This document shows, piece after piece, positions 27,366 through 35,312 of a stretch of DNA of 64,000 nt (positions within the stretch are counted from its first letter, which is position 1; each line of letters begins with the position of its first letter). A program made the translations under genes and the position numbers. The notes under the pieces are model-generated. The model was not told where the DNA came from, searched no databases, and saw only the letters and a list, made by a program, of their open reading frames with translations. Source of the stretch: an uncultured Aquimarina sp. (GTDB taxonomy: Bacteria > Bacteroidota > Bacteroidia > Flavobacteriales > Flavobacteriaceae); contig CANMWA010000001.1 in assembly GCA_947501475.1 (NCBI GenBank), positions 558,001 to 622,000 on the forward strand, in the 5' to 3' direction.

Positions 27366-29345
27366 ATGAAAAAAGTAAATACGATACTGATTGCTAATCG
27401 AGGTGAAATTGCCTCAAGAGTTATTCGTGCCTGCAAAAAAATGGGGATCACATGCGTGGCAGTTTATTCTGATGCTGATAGCAATGCATTATTTGTAAAG
27501 CAAGCAGATCTGGCGATCCATATTGGCGGTTCAGAACCTGTAAAGTCCTATTTGGACCAAGATAAAATTATTGCTGCAGCAAAACGCTCTGGAGCCGATG
27601 CTATTCATCCTGGTTATGGTTTTTTATCTGAAAATGCCTCTTTTGTTAAAAGATGTCATGACGAAGGGATCATTTTTATAGGACCTAAATCAGAGGCAAT
27701 AGAAGCTATGGGGTCTAAATCAAGAGCCAAAGAGCTTATGAAAAAATCTGGGGTACCTATAGTACCTGGATATAACGGAAAAGATCAATCAGATGCAACG
27801 CTAAAAGCCGAAGCATTAAAAATAGGATTCCCACTATTATTAAAAGCGACAGCAGGCGGTGGCGGTAAAGGAATGCGAATTGTTCATGAAGAAAAAGACA
27901 TTCTTAGCGCAATTAATTCTGCCAAACGCGAGGCAAAGAATGCTTTCGGGGACGACGAATTACTAATAGAAAAGTATATTGAGTCTGGACGACATATCGA
28001 GTTTCAGATTTTTGGAGATCAACATGGCAATGTTATTCACTTACTAGAAAGAGAATGCACCATTCAGAGACGATATCAAAAAGTAATCGAAGAAAGCCCT
28101 TCGCCTATTATGACCTCTGCCCTGAGAGCGAAAATGGGAGAAGCGGCGGTTTTAGCTGCCAAGGCTTTGAATTATGATAATGCAGGAACAGTAGAATTTA
28201 TTTTTGATGATAAAACAGAACGGTTTTATTTTCTTGAAGTAAATACCAGGTTACAGGTAGAACACCCGGTTACCGAGGCTATAACGGGTCTTGATCTTGT
28301 GCAGATGCAAATAGAATCAGCTCAAGGACTTCCATTAAAAATTGAGCAGGATGATGTAAAGGGAAATGGATATGCAATTGAAGCTAGATTGTATGCCGAA
28401 GATGCATCAAATAACTTTGCGCCAGTAACTGGCAAAGTCCACAAATTTGAATTTCCAGATATTGATGGACTTCGGGTAGAATCAGCTATCGAATCTGGTT
28501 CCGAAATTTCGATGTTCTATGACCCAATGATTGCTAAAATTATTGTAAAAGATAGTAATAGAGAAGCAGCACATAGAAAACTTGAATACATGCTTCAGAA
28601 TTTAGTTTGCCAAGGCACGATTACCAATCAAGCTTTTTTGCAAACTCTTTTGAGACACAATAATTTCAGAGATGGAAAATATAACACACATTTTATTGAT
28701 GAACACATTAATATATCTGAAATAAATAACCTGCCCGAAGGAGTTGCTGAAGAATTGGCGATAGCAGCAACACTTTTTGGTTGGCATCAAAGAGAGATGT
28801 CACGAAAAACTCTAAAAAGCCTTCCCTCTGGATGGAGAAACAGTTTTTACGAATACCAAAAAGAAACATTTTTTATAGACGAGAAAAAAGTAACAGTTAA
28901 GTATAGACACCTCCATAAAAACTTTACTTTTCTCATTGATGAACAAGAATTTGAAGCCAGTATTATTGATGTCAGTTCTAATGCTATTAGATTAAATATT
29001 AATGGATTACAACAAGACTACGCTATTAAGTGTATAGGTAATAACTACTTTATTCATACTGCTGCCATTGGTAATGTGCAGATAATTAAAGAAGACCGTT
29101 TCCCTGTTAAAGAAAAAGAAAAGATACCCGGAGGGTATGAGTCCCCAATGCCTTCGCAAGTTGTCAAAATTCATGTTTCGGCAGGAGATAAAATCAAAGA
29201 AAATGATCCGCTAATTGTGATTTCTTCCATGAAAATGGAAACTACTATCGAGGCAGATGAAGATGGTGTTGTAGAAGAGATTTATGTAGAAGAAGGCACT
29301 AATGTTGAAGCCGGATTTTTATTATTAAAAATTAACAAAAACTAA
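27366..29345 (+). CDS. Acyl-CoA carboxylase alpha subunit (biotin carboxylase plus BCCP)
   Basis: The 659-residue subunit carries biotin carboxylase and biotin carrier domains in one chain, as in methylcrotonyl- and geranyl-CoA carboxylases. The N-terminal ILIANRGEIASRVIRAC, the ATP-grasp KATAGGGGKGMRIV and the EVNTRLQVEHPVTEAITGLD segments are complete. The C-terminal biotinyl domain has the biotinylation motif MKM with Lys623 (SSMKMETTIEADEDG). It works with the carboxyltransferase subunit encoded upstream to carboxylate an alpha,beta-unsaturated or other acyl-CoA. Stop and next start are separated by one base. Confidence 0.93.
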   Translation: MKKVNTILIANRGEIASRVIRACKKMGITCVAVYSDADSNALFVKQADLAIHIGGSEPVKSYLDQDKIIAAAKRSGADAIHPGYGFLSENASFVKRCHDEGIIFIGPKSEAIEAMGSKSRAKELMKKSGVPIVPGYNGKDQSDATLKAEALKIGFPLLLKATAGGGGKGMRIVHEEKDILSAINSAKREAKNAFGDDELLIEKYIESGRHIEFQIFGDQHGNVIHLLERECTIQRRYQKVIEESPSPIMTSALRAKMGEAAVLAAKALNYDNAGTVEFIFDDKTERFYFLEVNTRLQVEHPVTEAITGLDLVQMQIESAQGLPLKIEQDDVKGNGYAIEARLYAEDASNNFAPVTGKVHKFEFPDIDGLRVESAIESGSEISMFYDPMIAKIIVKDSNREAAHRKLEYMLQNLVCQGTITNQAFLQTLLRHNNFRDGKYNTHFIDEHINISEINNLPEGVAEELAIAATLFGWHQREMSRKTLKSLPSGWRNSFYEYQKETFFIDEKKVTVKYRHLHKNFTFLIDEQEFEASIIDVSSNAIRLNINGLQQDYAIKCIGNNYFIHTAAIGNVQIIKEDRFPVKEKEKIPGGYESPMPSQVVKIHVSAGDKIKENDPLIVISSMKMETTIEADEDGVVEEIYVEEGTNVEAGFLLLKINKN

Positions 29346-29346
29346 T

Positions 29347-30165
29347 ATGGATTTTTTTGATGATATACTCATTAAGGAGGCTCTTAACCAAAAATTTGCC
29401 TTTATAACAATAAAGGCAAAAGATCATGTACTATATCTTACGTTGAACCGAGCAGAAAAGAAAAACGCAATACACCCGCATATGGTTCATGAAATTGCAT
29501 TTGCTATGCAATTTGCTAAACAGACTAGTGCTATTAGAGCTATTGTTATCGCTGCAGCCGGAGATGTGTTTTGCGCTGGAGCCGATCTTAAAGCTTTTAT
29601 GGGAATGGTAGGAGAATTTGATTCATCTATTCCTCAAGCCAAAGAAGAAGTATTAATCGGAGAACTTTTTAATAAAGTTCATAAGCCTATTATTACAAAA
29701 GTAGAAGGTAGTGTTTTTGCTGGCGGTTTTTTTTTCTTGGCAGGAGCTAATTATGTGGTTTGTAATGACGGAATTAAACTGGGGTTGCCAGAAGTAAAAA
29801 GAGGTTTGTTCCCGTTTCAGATAATGGCAGCATTGTTAGAAATTATGCCCAAGCGCATTGTGGTAGATTGGTGTATTAGAGGATTTGATCTGGATGTAGG
29901 AGATGCTCAAAAACATGGGCTCGTCACACATATAGTGACTCCTAAAACTATTGATAAAACAGTTGATGATTTACTCGATGAAATCAAGGAAAACTCTCCA
30001 ACAGCGATTAGACTTGGCTTAGAAGCACTAGATAGTATGAGTCCGCAAGAGTCAAAGCACAAATACCTTATGGAGATGTTAAGAAAAACGGTGAGCTCAA
30101 AAGATGGTGCAGAAGGCTTGCTTGCCTTTAAAGAAAAAAGAAAACCTGTTTGGACAGGAGAATGA
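29347..30165 (+). CDS. Enoyl-CoA hydratase/isomerase family protein
   Basis: The 272-residue crotonase-fold protein has the oxyanion-hole segments NRAEKKNAIHPHM, AAGDVFCAGADLKAFMG and VFAGGFFFLAGANYVV. The catalytic acid is likely the Glu of LPEVKRGLFP. It would hydrate an enoyl-CoA, for example a carboxylated glutaconyl-type product of the neighbouring carboxylase, in the manner of AtuE or LiuC. The GLFPFQIMAALLEIMP text resembles other hydratases of carboxylase clusters. It follows the alpha subunit by one base, so it is tightly coupled. Confidence 0.88.
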   Translation: MDFFDDILIKEALNQKFAFITIKAKDHVLYLTLNRAEKKNAIHPHMVHEIAFAMQFAKQTSAIRAIVIAAAGDVFCAGADLKAFMGMVGEFDSSIPQAKEEVLIGELFNKVHKPIITKVEGSVFAGGFFFLAGANYVVCNDGIKLGLPEVKRGLFPFQIMAALLEIMPKRIVVDWCIRGFDLDVGDAQKHGLVTHIVTPKTIDKTVDDLLDEIKENSPTAIRLGLEALDSMSPQESKHKYLMEMLRKTVSSKDGAEGLLAFKEKRKPVWTGE

Positions 30166-30180
30166 AAATACTATTATATG

Positions 30181-30282
30181 AAATCTAAAAATTAATTATA
30201 CAAACCTTCTATCATTTCTCCCTTGGGGAGAAACAGGAATGAGGGATGTAATAACGAATTGTGTAATTAATTTTTCGGATTT
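30181..30282. repeat. 102-bp MITE-like element with terminal inverted repeats
   Basis: The arms AAATCTAAAAATTAATTATA (with CAA, 30181-30203) and TTGTGTAATTAATTTTTCGG (with ATTT, 30259-30282) are inverted copies with a gap and a few mismatches. Between them lies a copy of the CTCC/GGAG palindrome (TTTCTCCCTTGGGGAGAAAC then AGGAATGAGGGA, about 30215-30247). The whole element can fold into one long hairpin. It fills the gap between the hydratase and BKACE genes. Confidence 0.75.
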
Positions 30283-30301
30283 AATTTAAATCAAAAAAAT
30301 T

Positions 30302-31171
30302 ATGGCTTTTAAAAAAATGATTCTTTCTGCTGCTTTGACCGGAGCAGCTACTAATAGAGCACATTGCCCAGATATACCTTATACTCCTGAAGAATTGGGG
30401 TTAGAAGCAAAACGAGCTGTTGATGCTGGAGCTTCTATAGTTCATATCCATGCTAGAGAAGATAACGGAATGCCAAGTTGGAGAACTGAAGTATTTGAGC
30501 AAATTACAGACGAGGTACGAACACATTGTCCCGATGTGATTATCAATTACTCTACAGGAGCTATTGGACTCTCAATCGAAGATAGGTTGAAACATTTACC
30601 AGCTACCAAACCAGATATGGCTGCATTTAATATGGGGAGTATGAACTATGCTATTTTTTCGAAAAGTGCCAAACAATTTATATGGAATGGTGTTTTTGAA
30701 AACTCATTTGATGATATGATAAAGGTGGTTAAAACCATGAATGAAAATAATATCTGTCCCGAAATGGAGTGTTTTGATACGGGTCATATCAGAAATGCAG
30801 AACCTCTAAAAGCCATGGGATTGCTTCCAGATAATGCATGTTATAGCTTGGTGATGGGAGTGATGGGAGGAATTCCTGCGACTCCAGAAAATTTAATTCA
30901 CCAGATCAACCAGGTGCCTGAAGATGCTTTTTGGCAATCCATAGTAATTAGTCGTAAACAATGGCAACTCTCTGCTATAGCTGCTGCTATGGGTGGAAAT
31001 TTTAGAGTAGGACTAGAAGATAATTTTTACTTACCTAATGGCGAAATGGCAAAATCTAATGGAGAATTAGTAGAAGCTGGAGCAGCTCTTGCCAGAATGA
31101 TAGGACGAGAGATAGCAACTATTGAAGAAGCAAGAGAAATGCTTAATATCCCAATACAAACAAATGCATAA
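30302..31171 (+). CDS. BKACE family enzyme (3-keto-5-aminohexanoate cleavage type)
   Basis: The 289-residue TIM-barrel protein belongs to the DUF849/BKACE family, whose members condense or cleave beta-keto acids with acetyl-CoA, giving acetoacetate and a new CoA ester. Metal-binding histidines are at 48 and 50 (VHIHARE), and the glutamate of VGLEDNFYLPNGE is near residue 237. The family has many substrate subgroups. Here the context points to a beta-keto acid from a branched or unusual acyl chain, which is inference. The length is normal. It starts after the 102-bp repeat, and its stop is two bases before the next SDR start. Confidence 0.88.
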   Translation: MAFKKMILSAALTGAATNRAHCPDIPYTPEELGLEAKRAVDAGASIVHIHAREDNGMPSWRTEVFEQITDEVRTHCPDVIINYSTGAIGLSIEDRLKHLPATKPDMAAFNMGSMNYAIFSKSAKQFIWNGVFENSFDDMIKVVKTMNENNICPEMECFDTGHIRNAEPLKAMGLLPDNACYSLVMGVMGGIPATPENLIHQINQVPEDAFWQSIVISRKQWQLSAIAAAMGGNFRVGLEDNFYLPNGEMAKSNGELVEAGAALARMIGREIATIEEAREMLNIPIQTNA

Positions 31172-31173
31172 CT

Positions 31174-31977
31174 ATGTTTAAGACAGACACATTTAAAGAT
31201 AAAATAGTACTCGTAACGGGTGGACGATCTGGTATCGGGTTTCAGATTGCTAAAGATTTCTTATTGCTAGGGGCTAAGGTTATCATTTGTTCTCGCAAAG
31301 AAGATCAACTCAAAGTTGCAGCTGAAGAATTATCAGTACATGGCGAGCTAAGCTATCAGGCATGTGATATTAGAGAAGTAGAAGATGTCAAGTCACTTGC
31401 AAGGATGATACAGGAAAAATATAAGCGATTGGATATTCTTGTCAATAATGCCGGAGGTCAGTTTCCTGCTTTGGCAGAATATATTAGCGATAAAGGATGG
31501 AATACCGTGATTAATAATAACCTGAATGGTACTTTCTTAATGATCCGTGAGATGGCAAATACATTTTTTATTCCTCAAAAACACGGTGTTATTGTCAATA
31601 TTATTGCAGATGTCTTTCGTGGATTCCCGGGGATGGCGCATACAGGAGCAGCAAGAGCCGGAGTAGAAAATTTGACAAAAACATTAGCTCAAGAATGGAG
31701 TGAATATAACATAAGAATCAATTGTGTTGCACCAGGAATTATCGAATCGAGCGGACTAGATACCTATCCACAACAAATACAGGATATGTTCGAAGAAGCC
31801 GAAAAAGCGATCCCGTTAAAACGATTTGGTAAAGTCGAAGATGTTTCAAACGCAGTAACCTTTTTGTCAAGTTCGATGGCAGAATATATAACAGGGATTT
31901 CACTATATGTTGATGGGGCTCAACATTTAAATTTCGATAAAATGGGATTGGCTAAAGTACTCAAATCATTTATGTAG
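31174..31977 (+). CDS. SDR related to peroxisomal trans-2-enoyl-CoA reductase (PECR-like)
   Basis: The 267-residue protein has the TGGRSGIGF cofactor loop and NNAG (91-94), but the classical Tyr-x3-Lys pair is missing. The aligned segment reads HTGAARAG (156-163), with Thr157 and Arg161 where Tyr and Lys would be. The same GAARAG and NLTKTLAQEWSEYNIRINCV pattern occurs in PECR and related 2-enoyl-CoA or 2,4-dienoyl-CoA reductases, which use other catalytic residues. It therefore probably reduces an enoyl-CoA. It follows the BKACE gene by two bases and precedes an acyl-CoA dehydrogenase gene by six. Confidence 0.85.
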   Translation: MFKTDTFKDKIVLVTGGRSGIGFQIAKDFLLLGAKVIICSRKEDQLKVAAEELSVHGELSYQACDIREVEDVKSLARMIQEKYKRLDILVNNAGGQFPALAEYISDKGWNTVINNNLNGTFLMIREMANTFFIPQKHGVIVNIIADVFRGFPGMAHTGAARAGVENLTKTLAQEWSEYNIRINCVAPGIIESSGLDTYPQQIQDMFEEAEKAIPLKRFGKVEDVSNAVTFLSSSMAEYITGISLYVDGAQHLNFDKMGLAKVLKSFM

Positions 31978-31983
31978 AAACTT

Positions 31984-33762
31984 ATGGAATCAAAATTAGA
32001 AACAATGAAAGGTGGCGAGTTTTTGATCAAAACAAGTACTCCCGATACTATTTTTACACCAGAAGATTATACTGAGGAACAACGTATGCTTAGAGGGGCT
32101 GTGCGTGATTTTATAAACAAAGAAATAGAACCTCTTAAAGAAGTTTTTGATAGCAAAGAAGGTATTACTGTAACCCCTGGAATATTAGAAAAACTTGGTG
32201 AGTTAGGTTTTCTAGCAATTTCGGCTCCCGAAAGTATTGGCGGTATGGGATGTGATATCAAGACGGATCTTGCGGCTTCAGAGATTATGTCAGAGAGTTT
32301 TTCTTTCTCACAGACATTAGGGGTTCAAAGAGGGCTAGGAGTCAACACGATATTATTTTATGGTACAGAGGCACAAAAAGCTAAATATCTTGATGATATC
32401 CTTGTCGGAAAGTTGAAATGCTCTTATTGTTTAACAGAACCAGGAGCGGGGTCTGATGCAAATTCTGGAAAAACCAAAGCTGTTTTAAGTGAGGATGGTA
32501 AACATTATATCCTTAATGGCCAAAAAATGTGGATTACCAATGCGGGTTTTGCAGATATATTTTCTGTATTCTGTAAAATAGAAGGTGACGAAAATTTATC
32601 CTGCCTCATCGTCGAAAAAGAATGGGGTGTAAAACTCGGAGTAGAAGAAAATAAGTTAGGGATTCATGGATCTTCTACGCGACAGGTGTTTTTTGAAAAT
32701 GTAAAGGTACCCGTTGAAAACCTTTTGGGTGAAAGAAATAAAGGATTCAAGATTGCGATGAATGCACTTAATATGGGTCGATTGATGATAGGAGTTGCGG
32801 GATCAGCGATCGGAAAAAGAGCATTTAGATTAGGTGTGCAATACGCGAATCAGAGGATTCAGTTTAAAAAACCTATTTCGTCTTTTGGAGCAATACAAGA
32901 AAAGATAGCCAAAATGGCAACGAATATCTATGCCATAGAATCTGGATGGAATCGATTGGCAGGAGATATGGATAACCTTTTTGATGAATTCATAGCAGAA
33001 GGCTTGGGTCCACTGAAAGCTAAACAACAAGTAGCTCAGGAATTTGCTGCAGAATGTTCTATGATAAAAGTATTTGGGTCAGAAGCTGAGCAGTTTGTGG
33101 TAGATGAAGCCCTGCAAATGCATGGCGGAATGGGCTTCTCTGGAGAAAGCGAAATTTCTATTCATTATCGAAATATTAGAGGTAACAGAATTTATGAAGG
33201 TACTAATGAGATCAATAGATTGGTGATTCCTGGTACCATTATGAAATATGCACTAAAAGGAAAATTACCACTAATGGAATATGCAATGCAGGCTTTTCAA
33301 GATTTACAATCCGGAAACCTTCAGTCGGCAGATAGCGATAAACCGTTTGGAGAATTTGCTTTTGATTTTTTGGATAATTGCAAGAAAGCCACCTTACTAG
33401 TTAGTGGTCAGGCGATGCAAAAATTTCAACAGGATATTCAGGAAGAACAAGAAGTATTATTACGCATGGCAGATATCATTACCCAAGTATATATGCTTGA
33501 AGGAGTAATTTTTAGGACATTGAAGTGCAAGGAACAAAACCGAGCTATTAGAGAAGCGATGAGCTCAGTTTTTATGCATACTTCGGCAGAGTTGATTAAA
33601 AGTGCAGCAAAAGAAGTGGTTTTTGCTGCTGCAGAAGGTGATATGGCGTTAATGAGTATTAAGGCGATCAATAAACTAGTACAGTTACCTGTTAGTAATA
33701 TCATAGCCGATAGAAGAACTATTGCAGCCCATTTTATCCAAGAAAATCAATACAAAATATAA
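31984..33762 (+). CDS. Acyl-CoA dehydrogenase, long (592-residue) type
   Basis: The FAD-dependent enzyme forms the alpha,beta double bond of an acyl-CoA. Standard ACAD segments are seen: YCLTEPGAGSDANSGKTKA, WITNAGFADIFSVF and EFAAECSMIKVFGSEAEQFV. The RIYEGTNEINR loop carries the YEGT-type catalytic Glu of the medium- and very-long-chain groups. A C-terminal helical extension of about 170 residues resembles the larger VLCAD-like enzymes. It is one of two consecutive ACADs in this operon with different catalytic-site types, so they may act at different chain positions or branches. Confidence 0.9.
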   Translation: MESKLETMKGGEFLIKTSTPDTIFTPEDYTEEQRMLRGAVRDFINKEIEPLKEVFDSKEGITVTPGILEKLGELGFLAISAPESIGGMGCDIKTDLAASEIMSESFSFSQTLGVQRGLGVNTILFYGTEAQKAKYLDDILVGKLKCSYCLTEPGAGSDANSGKTKAVLSEDGKHYILNGQKMWITNAGFADIFSVFCKIEGDENLSCLIVEKEWGVKLGVEENKLGIHGSSTRQVFFENVKVPVENLLGERNKGFKIAMNALNMGRLMIGVAGSAIGKRAFRLGVQYANQRIQFKKPISSFGAIQEKIAKMATNIYAIESGWNRLAGDMDNLFDEFIAEGLGPLKAKQQVAQEFAAECSMIKVFGSEAEQFVVDEALQMHGGMGFSGESEISIHYRNIRGNRIYEGTNEINRLVIPGTIMKYALKGKLPLMEYAMQAFQDLQSGNLQSADSDKPFGEFAFDFLDNCKKATLLVSGQAMQKFQQDIQEEQEVLLRMADIITQVYMLEGVIFRTLKCKEQNRAIREAMSSVFMHTSAELIKSAAKEVVFAAAEGDMALMSIKAINKLVQLPVSNIIADRRTIAAHFIQENQYKI

Positions 33763-33774
33763 AAGAATACTAAA

Positions 33775-35283
33775 ATGAATAGCTATTATTTTGATGAAGG
33801 GCATGAATTATTTAGAGAAAGCCTAAGAGCTTTTTTACAAAAAGAAGTGATCCCAAATATAGATCAATGGGAAGAAGACCAGCGTATCCCCAGAGAAATA
33901 TGGAAAAAAATGGGGGATATGGGATTTCTAGGACTCTCTTATCCAGAAGAGTTTGGGGGATCAAATCTTGATTTCTTTTATGATGTGATTTTTTGTGAAG
34001 AAGTTGCCAAAGTATTTTCTGGTGGATTTGCAATTAGCCAGGTCGTAGTGCAATACATGTCATCGCCTTACATTTTGAAGTATGGCTCACAACAACTTAA
34101 AGAAAAATATTTGCCAGGAATCATCTCGGGTGAGGCTATTAGTTGTATTGGGATATCAGAACCTTCAGCAGGATCAGATGTAGCCAATATAAAAACTACA
34201 GCAATATTAGATGGAGATCACTATATTGTAAATGGTTCTAAGACATTTATTACCAATGCTATGTATGGAGATTTTGTAGTATGTGTTGTGAAGACCGATC
34301 CAAAAGCTGGCCCAGACGGTGTAAGTTTGTTAATAGTAGATCTTGATAAAGAAGGGGTCTCTAGGACAAAATTAAAGAAACTAGGATGGCATGCATCTGA
34401 TACTGCAGAACTTGCTTTTGATAATGTTAGAATACCAAAAGAAAACCTAATTGGCGAAGAAGGGCAAGGGTTTTATTATTTGATGGGAGGATTACAGGTA
34501 GAAAGATTAGCAGGAGCGATCATGGGGTATGCCGCTTGTGAGGCTGCTATGGGATATACATTACAGTATATGTCTGAAAGATCAGCTTTTGGTAGACCGA
34601 TTAATAAGTTTCAGGTATTAAGGCATAGAATGGCACAATTGGCGTCAGAGGTTGAGTCATGTAAACAATTTGTACTGTACTGCTCTAGATTAAATAATGA
34701 TGGCAAATATGCAGTAAAAGAATGCTCTATGGCAAAGCTTTTGGCAACAGAATTATCAGACAAAGCGATGACTGAATGTTTACAATCTTTTGGAGGATAT
34801 GGCTATATGGAAGATTTTAAAATTGCAAGAATGTTTAGAGATAGTAGAATAGGAACTATAGGCGGAGGAACCTCAGAGATTATGAGAGAAATTATAGCCA
34901 AAATGGTGATCGATAATATTTCATATAAAGAAGCAAGCAACAATAATTCAAATACGAATACAAATAATAAAAATGATAATAATATGAGTAATTTAAAAGA
35001 TGTACTACCTGCAATGCAGGCAAAAGCAGAAAAGGCAGACAGTATTAAGAATACGATAAAGTTTAATTTTGGAGATGAGCAGTTGTACATTGACGGCACA
35101 GGAGACAAAAACCTTGTTTCTTTAGAAGACAAAGCAGCAGATTGCCAGGTAGATTTAGCTTTTGACGATTTTATTGCACTCACCAAGGGTGAACTTAATC
35201 CTATGGGAGCGGTAATGAGCGGAAAAGTAAAAATCAAAGGAGATATGAGTGTTGCTATGAAATTACAATCCTTGTTTTCTTAG
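33775..35283 (+). CDS. Acyl-CoA dehydrogenase fused to an SCP2 sterol-carrier-like domain
   Basis: Residues 1-385 are an acyl-CoA dehydrogenase (ISEPSAGSDVAN, FITNAMYGDFVV). The YEGT glutamate is absent (IGTIGGGTSEIMRE). Instead Glu243 in LQVERLAG matches the catalytic-base position of isovaleryl-CoA-type dehydrogenases. After an Asn-rich linker (about 386-403), residues 404-502 form an SCP2-like lipid-binding domain (IKFNFGDEQLYIDGTGD, DLAFDDFIALTKGELNPMGA). An internal ATG at 34984 could also yield the SCP2 domain alone. SCP2 binds hydrophobic ligands such as sterols and fatty acyl-CoA, which could feed the dehydrogenase. Confidence 0.88.
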   Translation: MNSYYFDEGHELFRESLRAFLQKEVIPNIDQWEEDQRIPREIWKKMGDMGFLGLSYPEEFGGSNLDFFYDVIFCEEVAKVFSGGFAISQVVVQYMSSPYILKYGSQQLKEKYLPGIISGEAISCIGISEPSAGSDVANIKTTAILDGDHYIVNGSKTFITNAMYGDFVVCVVKTDPKAGPDGVSLLIVDLDKEGVSRTKLKKLGWHASDTAELAFDNVRIPKENLIGEEGQGFYYLMGGLQVERLAGAIMGYAACEAAMGYTLQYMSERSAFGRPINKFQVLRHRMAQLASEVESCKQFVLYCSRLNNDGKYAVKECSMAKLLATELSDKAMTECLQSFGGYGYMEDFKIARMFRDSRIGTIGGGTSEIMREIIAKMVIDNISYKEASNNNSNTNTNNKNDNNMSNLKDVLPAMQAKAEKADSIKNTIKFNFGDEQLYIDGTGDKNLVSLEDKAADCQVDLAFDDFIALTKGELNPMGAVMSGKVKIKGDMSVAMKLQSLFS

Positions 35284-35312
35284 AGGTCTTTTTATAATTT
35301 AAAAGATGAATT

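Noticed and set aside
25689..31171. Ordinary leucine degradation (liu) operon
   Set aside because: The carboxylase and hydratase fit, but HMG-CoA lyase is absent and BKACE and a PECR-like SDR are present, so a plain liu assignment is not supported.
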